From Oscillospiraceae bacterium (GTDB lineage Bacteria; Bacillota; Clostridia; Oscillospirales; Acutalibacteraceae), in assembly GCA_009785335.1 (NCBI GenBank), contig WQWM01000007.1, positions 1 through 64,000 on the forward strand: a stretch of 64,000 nt of DNA, read 5' to 3'. Under the pieces are notes generated by a model. The model did no database searches, was not told where the DNA came from, and saw nothing but the letters and a program-made list of their open reading frames with translations. This document shows positions 56,926 through 64,000 of this stretch, piece by piece (the first letter of the stretch is position 1; the number at the start of each line of letters is the position of its first letter). The translations under genes and the position numbers were made by a program.

Positions 56926-57927
56926 TTACGCAGTCGCAATCGCCACTGCACATGCAACGGTTGCGCCAACCATGGGGTTGTTGCCCATGCCGATGAGCCC
57001 CATCATTTCCACATGGGCAGGCACGCTGGACGAACCCGCGAATTGTGCGTCACCGTGCACGCGTCCAAGGCTGTCGGTGAAGCCATAGCTTGCGGGGCCT
57101 GCGCCCATGTTGTCGGGGTGCAGGGTGCGGCCGGTGCCGCCGCCGCTGGCTACGCTGAAGTAGGGTTTGCTGTTTTCGTTTGCCCATTTTTTATAGGTAC
57201 CCGCAACCAAGTGCTGGAAGCGCGTGGGGTTGGTGCTGTTGCCGGTGATGCTGACATCCACGCCAGCATGCTGCATAATCGCCACGCCTTCAAGCACATC
57301 GTTTGCGCCGTAGACTTTCACCAGTGCGCGTTCGCCGTCGCTGTAGGCGGTTTCTTTCACCACGCTTAGGCTGTCTTCTTCAAAGCAGTAGTCAGTTTCC
57401 ACGTAGGTGAAACCGTTGATGCGGCTGATGATCATCGCAGCATCTTTGCCCAAGCCGTTGAGGATAACCCGCAGGGGTTCTTTGCGCACTTTGTTGGCTG
57501 TTTTTGCAATGCCGATTGCGCCTTCAGCGGCGGCAAAGCTCTCGTGGCCAGCGAGGAAAGCGAAGCACTGAGTTTCGTCTTGCAGCAGCATGGCGGCCAG
57601 GTTGCCGTGACCGAGGCCCACTTTGCGTTGTTCGGCCACCGAGCCTGGCACGGTGAAGGCTTGAATGCCTTTGCCGATGGCTGCCGCTGCTGGAGATGCA
57701 TCTTTGATGCCTTCTTTGATGGCGATGGCCACGCCGAGGGTATAGGCCCAGACGGCGTTTTCGAACGAAATGGGTTGCACACCCATCACGATATCGCGCA
57801 CATTGATGCCTTTGCTCAGGCACAGTTCGTTTGCGGCCTCAAGGCTTTCGAGACCATACTCTTTCAGTGCCGCCTCGATTTTCTTAATGCGGCGGTCTTT
57901 GCCTTCGAATGTCATGTTATTTGCCAT
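56926..57927 (-). CDS. GGGtGRT protein
   Basis: 333 residues. The name-giving motif ASGGGTGRTLHPDN lies near residue 275, with FLAGHESFAAAEGAIGIAKT and VDVSITGNSTNPTRFQHLVA before it. The family is conserved in anaerobes and nearly always lies next to a NifU/IscU-like scaffold gene, as here (58566). A role in an iron-sulfur or redox-related pathway is inferred from that link; the activity is unknown. AAGGAGAATATAC precedes ATG 57927; a longer frame lacks a site. Confidence 0.93.
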   Translation of the reverse strand: MANNMTFEGKDRRIKKIEAALKEYGLESLEAANELCLSKGINVRDIVMGVQPISFENAVWAYTLGVAIAIKEGIKDASPAAAAIGKGIQAFTVPGSVAEQRKVGLGHGNLAAMLLQDETQCFAFLAGHESFAAAEGAIGIAKTANKVRKEPLRVILNGLGKDAAMIISRINGFTYVETDYCFEEDSLSVVKETAYSDGERALVKVYGANDVLEGVAIMQHAGVDVSITGNSTNPTRFQHLVAGTYKKWANENSKPYFSVASGGGTGRTLHPDNMGAGPASYGFTDSLGRVHGDAQFAGSSSVPAHVEMMGLIGMGNNPMVGATVACAVAIATA

Positions 57928-57968
57928 GTATATTCTCCTTAGTTGATGATGTTGATAGTGCAAAATTG

Positions 57969-58433
57969 CTACGCCGTCTTCTCCACAAAATTAATCCTGT
58001 ATTCTTTGCCTTTGCCCTTTTTAAAGGCAAAGTAGACGGCATCGGTCAAACGGATGCGAAGCAGACAAGTGTTAGGGTCGTTTTCGTTCACGTCGCCATC
58101 AGTATACCAGCTGCCAAAGGCTTTGCGCAGCTTTTTCATCATGGCGGCATTTTCCTCGGCGAGAACATGTCCCAAGTTTTCGCCAACACCATGGCCGTTC
58201 AGGTATAACTCCCACAACTGCCCGCACGAAAGCGCGACGTTGGGGTGTTGCGCAATCTGCTGCATTTTTTCCGAGGTTGCAGAGGTGACCACATAAAACG
58301 CGCCATCGGCATAATACGAATTAACAGCACGAACGCACACGCGAGTTCCATCCGTTGTTGCCAGCGAAAGGTGTGTGTCTTGGCTGAATTTTTCAGCCAG
58401 CGTTTGCAGTGCTTCGTTGTATTGGTTTGCCAT
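57969..58433 (-). CDS. Pyridoxamine 5'-phosphate oxidase-like flavin-binding protein
   Basis: 154 residues of the split-barrel FMN-binding type. FSQDTHLSLATTDGTRVCVR near the start and FYVVTSATSEKMQQIAQHPN follow the PNPOx pattern, then VALSCGQLWELYLNGHG. True PNPOx activity is unlikely given the short length; flavin-binding reductase proteins of this type are common. It lies between the GGGtGRT and scaffold genes on the same strand, so may belong to the same operon. Confidence 0.82.
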   Translation of the reverse strand: MANQYNEALQTLAEKFSQDTHLSLATTDGTRVCVRAVNSYYADGAFYVVTSATSEKMQQIAQHPNVALSCGQLWELYLNGHGVGENLGHVLAEENAAMMKKLRKAFGSWYTDGDVNENDPNTCLLRIRLTDAVYFAFKKGKGKEYRINFVEKTA

Positions 58434-58474
58434 GTGAGTTACTCCTTAGGTTAGATTTATAGCAGGGGTAAACT

Positions 58475-58560
58475 CCTCGCTCCGCGAACCTTCCTCAGTC
58501 CGACCCGAGGTCGGCCAGCTCCTTCCCAAGGAAGGAGCTAAGGCTTGAGAGGAAGCCGTC
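58475..58560. repeat. Dispersed repeat A
   Basis: CGCTCCGCGAACCTTCCTCA..GGTCGGCCAGCTCCTTCCCAAGGAAGGAGCTAAGGCTTGAGAGG. Near-identical to the unit at 181-254, 58 kb away. Confidence 0.75.
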
Positions 58561-58565
58561 AGCGT

Positions 58566-59258
58566 CTATTGTTCGCGGGGATCAATGTACTTCGCGGCGT
58601 CAGCAAAGCGGCCATAGCTGCCGGTGGCTTTCTTCAGCGATTCAGCTGGGTCTTTACCTGCGCGAATGTCATCCAAAAAGCTGCCAAGCTTGATGAACTC
58701 ATAGCCTGTGACTTGGTCGTCTTTATCGAGGGCCATGCGGGTAACATAACCTTCAGCCATTTCCATGTAGCGCACACCTTTGTCAAGCGTAGAGTACATC
58801 GTGCCGATTTGCGAGCGCAAGCCACGACCGAGATCTTCCAAGCCAGCGCCGATGGGCAAGCCGCCTTCGCTAAACGCGCTTTGCGTGCGACCATAGGCCA
58901 TTTGCAGGAACAGCTCGCGTGCTGCCACGTTGATGGCGTCGCACACCAAGTCGGTGTTCAGCACTTCAAGCAGGGTTTTGCCGGGCAGGATTTCCGCAGC
59001 CATGGCAGCGGAGTGCGTCATGCCCGAGCAGCCGACAGTTTCGACCAGTGACTCTTGCACAATGCCGTCTTTGATGTTCAGCGTGAGTTTGCAGCAACCT
59101 TGTTGCGGTGCGCACCAGCCAACGCCGTGCGAAAGCCCCGAAATGTCTTTGATTTCGTAGGCGCGAACCCATTTGCCTTCCTCTGGAATGGGTGCGGGGC
59201 CGTGCTGCCGCCCTTGGGCGACTTTGCACATCTGTTCAACTTCGTGGGTGTAGTTCAT
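58566..59258 (-). CDS. NifU/IscU-like iron-sulfur scaffold protein (GGGtGRT partner)
   Basis: 230 residues. GVGWCAPQQGCCKLTL, VGCSGMTHSAAM and TDLVCDAINVAA place cysteines as in IscU/NifU N-terminal domains (about 48-110), with a C-terminal extension (about 130-230) specific to this family. It is the usual neighbour of the GGGtGRT gene. A role in holding or handing on an iron-sulfur cluster is inferred from the family. AGGAG precedes ATG 59258. The order here is scaffold, PNPOx-like, GGGtGRT. Confidence 0.88.
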   Translation of the reverse strand: MNYTHEVEQMCKVAQGRQHGPAPIPEEGKWVRAYEIKDISGLSHGVGWCAPQQGCCKLTLNIKDGIVQESLVETVGCSGMTHSAAMAAEILPGKTLLEVLNTDLVCDAINVAARELFLQMAYGRTQSAFSEGGLPIGAGLEDLGRGLRSQIGTMYSTLDKGVRYMEMAEGYVTRMALDKDDQVTGYEFIKLGSFLDDIRAGKDPAESLKKATGSYGRFADAAKYIDPREQ

Positions 59259-59294
59259 GCGGTGTTTCTCCTTTGTTTGGTTTGCTTAAAAATT

Positions 59295-60329
59295 TTACGG
59301 CAACTGTAACAAGCCGTTGACGATATTAGCACATGCGCCTTGAAAATCCTCTATCTTATCACGATAATAAGGCGTATTCATTTCATGTTTTTTCAAATGA
59401 AATTCTTTGATGCCGTGCACTGGGATATTTTCTTTATCCGATATAACACTTAGTTGATTATAATCGGGAATGCTGGCAATACGAAAAGGTATTTCGTTTG
59501 GGAACAATTTGTAAAATTCAGTTGCACTTAAGGCCATTCGAAAACCGTTTAGGTCCTCAGCAAGCTTCACGGCTCTTTCGTTTAATTCTTTCATACTTTC
59601 TTCAAATCGCTTGGCAGACTTTGTGCCATCTTCATCCTTCCTTGAGTAAGGACGATAGTTCAAACAAACGATACCAAGCATTTTAGGCAGTTGTTTATAA
59701 AATTCAAAACTGGATAAATTCCTATTCCAGCCCCTAAAAATTTCGCCTAAATTATCCAGTGCCTGTTTGCTGAAAACACTGGGGCTAACTGGCACAATAA
59801 AATAATCAGAAAGCATTAAAAACAGCTGATTTGTTGCAGAGAGTGCAGGCGATAAATCAATAATAATCCAATCTTGGCTCTCACCCAACATCTTAAGCGC
59901 AGAATAAACTGCATCCGGAACGTCTCTTAACGCACGAATACCTGCAAGTGAAAGGGCTAGCGTTTCTTCAAGTTCAGCAAGTTTTAGTGCACCTGGCAAT
60001 AAACTTAATCGTTCCCTTTTCTCAAACATTTTTACTTGAGGAATATCACGGTTAATGCTCGGATGAACATATTGAGAAAGAAACGTGTAGATGTTGTTTT
60101 TAACAAAAAATTCTGGATTATAAGTATCAGGAAAAAGGCTTAATTGACCATCTTCAGGATCCAATCTGCGCTTGTCGCCTACGGCGATTTCTGTTAAGTT
60201 GCACTGGGCGTCGGCATCAATCATCAGCACGCGTTGCCCGGCGCAGCTTAGGCCCCAAGCAACATTATAGGCCAGCGTTGTTTTGCCCACACCACCTTTA
60301 TGGTTGAAAAACGTAAGCACTTTTGCCAT
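59295..60329 (-). CDS. ParA/Soj-family ATPase
   Basis: 344 residues. The deviant Walker A is FFNHKGGVGKTTLAYNVAWG (about 7-20) with the signature lysine; Walker A' and B follow in VLMIDADAQCNL and WIIIDLSPALS. ParA proteins bind DNA dynamically and move plasmids or chromosomes with ParB; some act in conjugation or phage functions. No parB or parS-like site is evident nearby; the ParB-like protein at 28649 is a different class. AAAGGAG lies 9 nt before ATG 60329. Confidence 0.9.
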   Translation of the reverse strand: MAKVLTFFNHKGGVGKTTLAYNVAWGLSCAGQRVLMIDADAQCNLTEIAVGDKRRLDPEDGQLSLFPDTYNPEFFVKNNIYTFLSQYVHPSINRDIPQVKMFEKRERLSLLPGALKLAELEETLALSLAGIRALRDVPDAVYSALKMLGESQDWIIIDLSPALSATNQLFLMLSDYFIVPVSPSVFSKQALDNLGEIFRGWNRNLSSFEFYKQLPKMLGIVCLNYRPYSRKDEDGTKSAKRFEESMKELNERAVKLAEDLNGFRMALSATEFYKLFPNEIPFRIASIPDYNQLSVISDKENIPVHGIKEFHLKKHEMNTPYYRDKIEDFQGACANIVNGLLQLP

Positions 60330-60363
60330 GCCCAATCACTCCTTTGTTGTTTTGTCTTACTTA

Positions 60364-60392
60364 ATTATAACATAGACTGCACAGGGTTGCAA
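60364..60392 (-). promoter_or_regulatory. Promoter of the ParA-like gene
   Basis: Minus strand: -35 TTGCAA (60387-60392), 17-nt spacer, consensus -10 TATAAT (60364-60369). Confidence 0.75.
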
Positions 60393-60417
60393 GATAAAAT
60401 TATTTTGTAAAATATGC

Positions 60418-60446
60418 TTGACATATGGACGCTTATATGATACAAT
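60418..60446 (+). promoter_or_regulatory. Promoter of the HTH-membrane protein operon
   Basis: Consensus -35 TTGACA (60418-60423), 17-nt spacer, -10 TACAAT (60441-60446). Confidence 0.8.
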
Positions 60447-60466
60447 GTGTCACGGGAGGTGATTGA

Positions 60467-60679
60467 ATGGGAAAAAACTTGCGGCTCAAGTCCGCGCGGG
60501 CAGCCATGGACTTATCACAAAACGACTTGGCTGTGCTTGTGCAGGTGTCGCGTCAAACCATCAACGCGATTGAAAAAGGGGAATACAACCCCACCATCCG
60601 TCTGTGTACGGCCATTTGCCGAGCGCTTGGCAAAACTTTAGACGAACTATTTTGGGAGGAACAGCATGAAAATTCTTAA
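60467..60679 (+). CDS. XRE-family HTH regulator, 70 aa
   Basis: LRLKSARAAMDLSQNDLAVL then VSRQTINAIEKGEYNPTIRL form the helix-turn-helix of the short Cro/C1 type that consists of little more than the DNA-binding unit. GGGAGGTGATT precedes ATG 60467. It overlaps the next gene by 14 nt. It probably regulates this operon, as in many pairs of a short HTH protein with small membrane proteins. Confidence 0.92.
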   Translation: MGKNLRLKSARAAMDLSQNDLAVLVQVSRQTINAIEKGEYNPTIRLCTAICRALGKTLDELFWEEQHENS

Positions 60680-61148
60680 TCTTGAGCAGCTGGACGAGCG
60701 CGAACTGCACGTACGCAACCAAATCCTAGTGCGCGGATTCATGATTTTAAGCGGCCTGCTGCTTGCAGATGAGTTCGCTGCGTTTTTCTTGCGTCAACAA
60801 CTGCCGCAAGGGGCGCGTGGCGTGCTGAGCGGCATCGTTTGTGTTGCAATTGTTTTTGCCATTGTGGGCGTGGAGCTAGCCATTCGCAATGTGCAGTTTG
60901 GTCGCAGACCAAGCCCGCGGATGAAGTTGATGATTACCCTGACGTTTGCGGCGATTATGACCGGTTCTTTCATCTTTCATCTCGTGTGGGAAAGCGGCGA
61001 ATCTTTCTTCGACTACGGGCAATTGAGCGCACGCGGCAGCGCCATTATCGCGTCATCGTTGTTCGCGGCTGCGGCATTGAGCATGGCAGCGCGGGAAATC
61101 TACAACATGCGCAAGCAAAAACAAATAACTCAGGAGGAAACAACATGA
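60666..61148 (+). CDS. Small multi-pass membrane protein, 160 aa (copy 1)
   Basis: Opens MKILNLEQLDERELHVRNQI then VRGFMILSGLL, with four predicted membrane helices (about 20-38, 50-72, 85-105, 115-135). Its neighbour at 61145 shares the opening LERFDEREINIRNRVMVRGL, so the two are paralogues. Such proteins are often found behind short HTH regulators; function not known. Starts within the HTH gene and ends by overlapping the next gene (ATGA). Confidence 0.8.
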   Translation: MKILNLEQLDERELHVRNQILVRGFMILSGLLLADEFAAFFLRQQLPQGARGVLSGIVCVAIVFAIVGVELAIRNVQFGRRPSPRMKLMITLTFAAIMTGSFIFHLVWESGESFFDYGQLSARGSAIIASSLFAAAALSMAAREIYNMRKQKQITQEETT

Positions 61149-61594
61149 AAACAAAACAACTTGAGCGTTTCGACGAGCGCGAAATCAACATTCGCAACCG
61201 CGTGATGGTACGCGGGCTTTACGTCTTGGCTGGCTTGCTGGCGATTGACTACCTCCTCAAAGCCTTTTCAGTGCACTGGGCGCATGGGCCGTGGAATAAC
61301 ATCATCTACGTTGCACTGGCTGGGTCTGTTATTATGGTTGAGTTCATTTTGCGCGGCGTTTATTTTGGGCATCGCGACACACCCAAAACTCGCTTAATGC
61401 TCATGCTGTTTGTAACAGCTATTTGGGGCTTCAACATCTTCATGAATCTCCGATTGTTTTCATTCGCAGAATATGGACAGCTTACAATGGACGGCGCGAC
61501 GCTCATCGCGTTTGTGCTGATAACGCTCACCTTCGCTTGCGGCACCGTGCGTGCGGCGCATGACCTGCGCAAGGGCAAACAAGCAAAAGAATAG
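61145..61594 (+). CDS. Small multi-pass membrane protein, 149 aa (copy 2)
   Basis: Paralogue of the preceding gene. DEREINIRNRVMVRGLYVLAG opens it; four membrane helices follow, ending in a basic tail (RKGKQAKE). ATG 61145 overlaps the preceding stop as ATGA and has CAGGAGG 8 nt upstream; a longer frame inside the first copy is a shadow. Possibly forms a heteromer with copy 1. Function unknown. Confidence 0.8.
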   Translation: MKTKQLERFDEREINIRNRVMVRGLYVLAGLLAIDYLLKAFSVHWAHGPWNNIIYVALAGSVIMVEFILRGVYFGHRDTPKTRLMLMLFVTAIWGFNIFMNLRLFSFAEYGQLTMDGATLIAFVLITLTFACGTVRAAHDLRKGKQAKE

Positions 61595-61604
61595 CAACGC
61601 AAAA

Positions 61605-61625
61605 GCGGGGAGTAATACTCCCCGC
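61605..61625. terminator. Palindromic hairpin between convergent genes
   Basis: GCGGGGAGTA-A-TACTCCCCGC, perfect 10-bp arms, placed between the ends of two convergent genes. No long T-run on either strand. Confidence 0.65.
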
Positions 61626-61636
61626 CTGATGTTATG

Positions 61637-61993
61637 TTATTGCTTTATCGCCTGTTCAATCAGTTGCAACGTTTCGTCTGGATTTTCTACGCCAATCACT
61701 AGGGTATGGAAATCACCGTCTTTCAGCGAAATCACCAGTGCTTCTTCACGCTTTTTGAGATCATAAAACACTCTGTCGCCATCTTGGCGAAAATAGCCGC
61801 CATAATAAAACATGTCTGCGTTTGTGCCTGCGATTTTATCGAGGACGTTGGGCATGTCTTTCCATTTCAAGCCGGTTTCCACAGATTCCACGTTTTCCAA
61901 GGGCACGGCAATTTCGCTCTTTAGCGCAAAAAATTTTCTCGCACCTTGCATGGTGATGACCAGTTGGTTGTTTTCAATTTTAATACGTGACAT
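61637..61993 (-). CDS. Small PH-like (bPH) protein, 118 aa
   Basis: Beta-rich with a C-terminal helix (ENPDETLQLIEQAIKQ), and FFALKSEIAVPLENVESVE, the pattern of bacterial pleckstrin-homology-like proteins. The fold call is tentative. AAAGGAGAAATAG precedes ATG 61993. Single gene, convergent with the membrane-protein operon. Function unknown. Confidence 0.68.
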   Translation of the reverse strand: MSRIKIENNQLVITMQGARKFFALKSEIAVPLENVESVETGLKWKDMPNVLDKIAGTNADMFYYGGYFRQDGDRVFYDLKKREEALVISLKDGDFHTLVIGVENPDETLQLIEQAIKQ

Positions 61994-62027
61994 TCTATTT
62001 CTCCTTTGTGTTTTTTTGATTGCCCTC

Positions 62028-62057
62028 ATTATATCATCATTACTCCGCGTTTGTCAA
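62028..62057 (-). promoter_or_regulatory. Promoter of the bPH-like gene
   Basis: Minus strand: consensus -35 TTGACA (62052-62057), 18-nt spacer, consensus -10 TATAAT (62028-62033). Confidence 0.75.
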
Positions 62058-62185
62058 GGCGTTAGCGCGAAGCTTTACAGTAAGTTTGCGGCGGTGTCAT
62101 GGATAATCTTTAACTGTGAATAAATCAAGGTGATGCGCCCGCGTGCTTCCTCGCTCCGTTTTTTGCGCGTTCACATAAATTTTGC

Positions 62186-62214
62186 TTGAACGCGTGCCCA
62201 GTCTGTGCTATAAT
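62186..62214 (+). promoter_or_regulatory. Promoter of the fused isomerase-oxidoreductase gene
   Basis: -35 TTGAAC (62186-62191), 17-nt spacer, consensus -10 TATAAT (62209-62214). Confidence 0.75.
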
Positions 62215-62247
62215 AACAGTACAACTTATATTGTATAGGAGGCTATC

Positions 62248-64000
62248 ATGGCACACTTCAAATTTTCGGCTTTCGCAGACGAAGCCTGCAATACTCTGGA
62301 CGGACAAATCGCGGCATGCAAGGCAAACGGCTTGGCGGCAATCGAGCTGCGCGGCATTGACGGCGACAACATCAGCGACATCACTGTGGACGAGGCAAAA
62401 GCCATCAAGAAAAAACTCAATGCCGCGGGCATTGGCGTGGCCAGCCTTGGCAGCAAGTATGGCAAATGCGGCTTTGATTTCAACGACTTCAAACAAACCG
62501 TTGAGGTTGCAAAGGTGCTTGAAGCCGAATATATCCGCATGTTCAGCTTTTATGATATGCCCAAAGAGCAAGTTTTCGCCGATGTGAAAACCATGGCTGA
62601 CTACGCACAAAAACATGATATTTTATGCTGCCATGAAAACGAAAAGGGCATCTTTGGCGATATTCCAGAACGTTGCAAAGAGCTGCTTGACCACTGCGAA
62701 GGCACACTGGGCTGCGTGTTTGATTTCGCTAACTTCATGGAATGCGGCGTTGACCCCATGGCGGCCTACCAGATGCTCAAGCCCTATATTACTTATTTCC
62801 ACATCAAAGACCACGACGGCAGCCATGTGGTTGCCGCTGGCGAAGGCAAAGGCAAAATCGCCGAAATTCTTGCAGACTTTGACAGCACGACATTTAAGTC
62901 CGTTTGGCTCAGCGCAGAACCTCACCTGAAAACCTTCGACGGTCTGAGCGACTTTGACAAAGAAAGCGAAGAAAAACTGCAAGGCCGCAAATTATATGCC
63001 AGCAATGAAGAAAGCTTTGCAGCAGCATGCACCGCCATGCACCAAGTGGCGCAAACCGTGCAACCGGTGCGGCTGGGTATCATCGGCTTTGGCAACATGG
63101 GTGCCACGCACGCGCGCTGTTGGCTTAACGGCGAATGGAAACACACACGCCTCACCGCTGTGGCAGACATTGATTCTGACCGCCTTGATGTGGCAAAAGA
63201 TTTCCTTCCCGGTGTGGCGGTGTTTGATAGCGCAGAAGCACTGCTGGCAAGCGGCACCTGCAATGCCGTGCTCATTGCCACTCCGCACTACGACCACCCG
63301 CCCATTGCCATTGCAGCATTGCAAGCCGGGCTGCATGTGCTGACGGAAAAACCCGCAGGGGTGTATACCAAGCAAGTGCGTGAGATGAACGAAGCAGCAG
63401 CCCAAAGCGACAAAATCTTTGCCATCATGTATAACCAGCGCAGCAAACCGCTGCACCAAACCATGCACGACATTGTGCAAAGCGGCAAATATGGCGAGCT
63501 CAAACGCTTCATCTGGATCATCAACAACTGGTATCGCACACAGGCCTATTATAACAGCGGCGGCTGGCGTGCCACTTGGGCAGGCGAAGGCGGCGGTGTG
63601 CTCATCAACCAATGCCCGCATCAACTTGACCTTTGGCAATGGATCACCGGCATGCCCTGCAACATTCGTGCAAGCTGCCACGAAGGTAAATGGCACGACA
63701 TTGAAGTGGAAGACGATGCCACCATCTATGCCGACTACCCCAACGGTGCCACAGGTGTATTCATCACCACCACCGGTGATGCCGCAGGCACCAATCGCCT
63801 AGAAATTAGTCTGGACAAAGCCAAACTGGTGCTGGAGCACAATGTGCTGACGGTTACCGAGTTCGAAGACAGCACGAAGGAGCACATCAACACTTGCCCG
63901 GCTGCGTTTGGCAGCCTCAAAAACACTTCGCACACCATTGAAAACACAGACACCGAAGTCGGCGAACACAGCATGGTGTTCAACGGCTTTGCGGCGGCGA
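62248..64000 (+). CDS. Fusion of sugar-isomerase-type TIM barrel and Gfo/Idh/MocA oxidoreductase (partial)
   Basis: An open frame of at least 584 codons running off the window, so the 3' end is missing. Residues 1-265 are a xylose isomerase-like/AP endonuclease-2-type barrel (FSAFADEACNTLDGQIAA, CCHENEKGIFG, FDFANFMECGVDPM, YFHIKDHDG with the metal-binding residues). From about 272 a dinucleotide-binding domain begins (VRLGIIGFGNMGATHARCW) and the Gfo/Idh/MocA body follows (VLTEKPAG with the catalytic lysine; NQCPHQLDLWQW). The two activities usually come from separate genes in sugar or inositol catabolism. AGGAGG lies 6 nt before ATG 62248. Confidence 0.92.
   Translation, partial: MAHFKFSAFADEACNTLDGQIAACKANGLAAIELRGIDGDNISDITVDEAKAIKKKLNAAGIGVASLGSKYGKCGFDFNDFKQTVEVAKVLEAEYIRMFSFYDMPKEQVFADVKTMADYAQKHDILCCHENEKGIFGDIPERCKELLDHCEGTLGCVFDFANFMECGVDPMAAYQMLKPYITYFHIKDHDGSHVVAAGEGKGKIAEILADFDSTTFKSVWLSAEPHLKTFDGLSDFDKESEEKLQGRKLYASNEESFAAACTAMHQVAQTVQPVRLGIIGFGNMGATHARCWLNGEWKHTRLTAVADIDSDRLDVAKDFLPGVAVFDSAEALLASGTCNAVLIATPHYDHPPIAIAALQAGLHVLTEKPAGVYTKQVREMNEAAAQSDKIFAIMYNQRSKPLHQTMHDIVQSGKYGELKRFIWIINNWYRTQAYYNSGGWRATWAGEGGGVLINQCPHQLDLWQWITGMPCNIRASCHEGKWHDIEVEDDATIYADYPNGATGVFITTTGDAAGTNRLEISLDKAKLVLEHNVLTVTEFEDSTKEHINTCPAAFGSLKNTSHTIENTDTEVGEHSMVFNGFAAA

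Noticed and set aside
59295-60329. ParA-like gene as part of a plasmid or chromosome partition locus
   Set aside because: No parB neighbour and no parS-like repeats nearby; the only ParB-like protein in the window is of the phage type.

Overview
The window comes from an endospore-forming, low-to-moderate G+C Gram-positive bacterium, most likely an uncultured member of the class Clostridia. The case rests on a sporulation sigma factor gene (sigK), Firmicute-type promoters with 17-bp spacers, strong GGAGG ribosome binding sites, and families such as YitT, DUF1540, RhuM, DUF4143 and the GGGtGRT protein. The rank below class is inference. Short palindromic repeat families (named A, B, C and R2 here) fill most intergenic gaps.

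Layout. 0-7 kb: housekeeping genes (pth, a Nudix hydrolase, uvrC), a tricistron of 35-40-residue hydrophobic proteins that is easily missed, a lone 5S rRNA-tRNA-Asn unit, and a DUF488-DUF1848-rlmD operon. 7-21 kb: accessory genes: RhuM plus DUF2971, a 2176-residue RCC1/glycine-rich/Big_2 surface protein, a large membrane protein of unknown family, a DUF4143 ATPase with a HEPN-like partner, and gene remnants. 21-30 kb: sigK is split by a 7,995-bp element. The 5' part (21132-21763) and the last 66 nt (29748-29813) of sigK share a 12-bp core, TCGCAGCTATGT. Joining them restores a 228-residue pro-SigK in frame. The element carries a large serine recombinase beside its left end, a decayed cytosine methyltransferase and CbxX/SpoVK-like ATPase, a ribbon-helix-helix regulator with a palindromic operator, a second serine recombinase, a radical SAM protein and a phage-like block (small terminase, ParB-like, methyltransferase). 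It is therefore a sigK-intervening ('skin'-type) element.

30-38 kb: an acyltransferase, an exported metallo-beta-lactamase-fold protein, tRNA-Leu, a HicA/DUF1902 toxin-antitoxin pair, a methyltransferase, and rlmB followed by a P-type-ATPase-like membrane protein that has lost its phosphorylation site. 38-48 kb: a secreted lipoprotein hydrolase bracketed by inverted B repeats, a 1452-residue subtilase, a RelE-type toxin-antitoxin pair that duplicated the start of hisF, hisF, and further exported proteins. 48-51 kb: a type III toxin-antitoxin locus (RNA repeats, terminator, endoribonuclease), yitT and a phosphoesterase. 51-64 kb: tRNA-Thr, several unknown proteins, duplicated P-loop kinases, the GGGtGRT/NifU-like scaffold cluster, a ParA-like ATPase, an HTH regulator with two small membrane proteins, and a TIM-barrel/Gfo-Idh-MocA fusion that runs off the window.

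Two features tie separate regions together. Two giant exported proteins, 25 kb apart, end in almost the same aromatic hydrophobic tail (IFSTRW...NWLLFFLGFGW.WMWF), a candidate surface-retention signal without LPXTG. The repeat families sit at the edges of the sites that have gained or lost genes.
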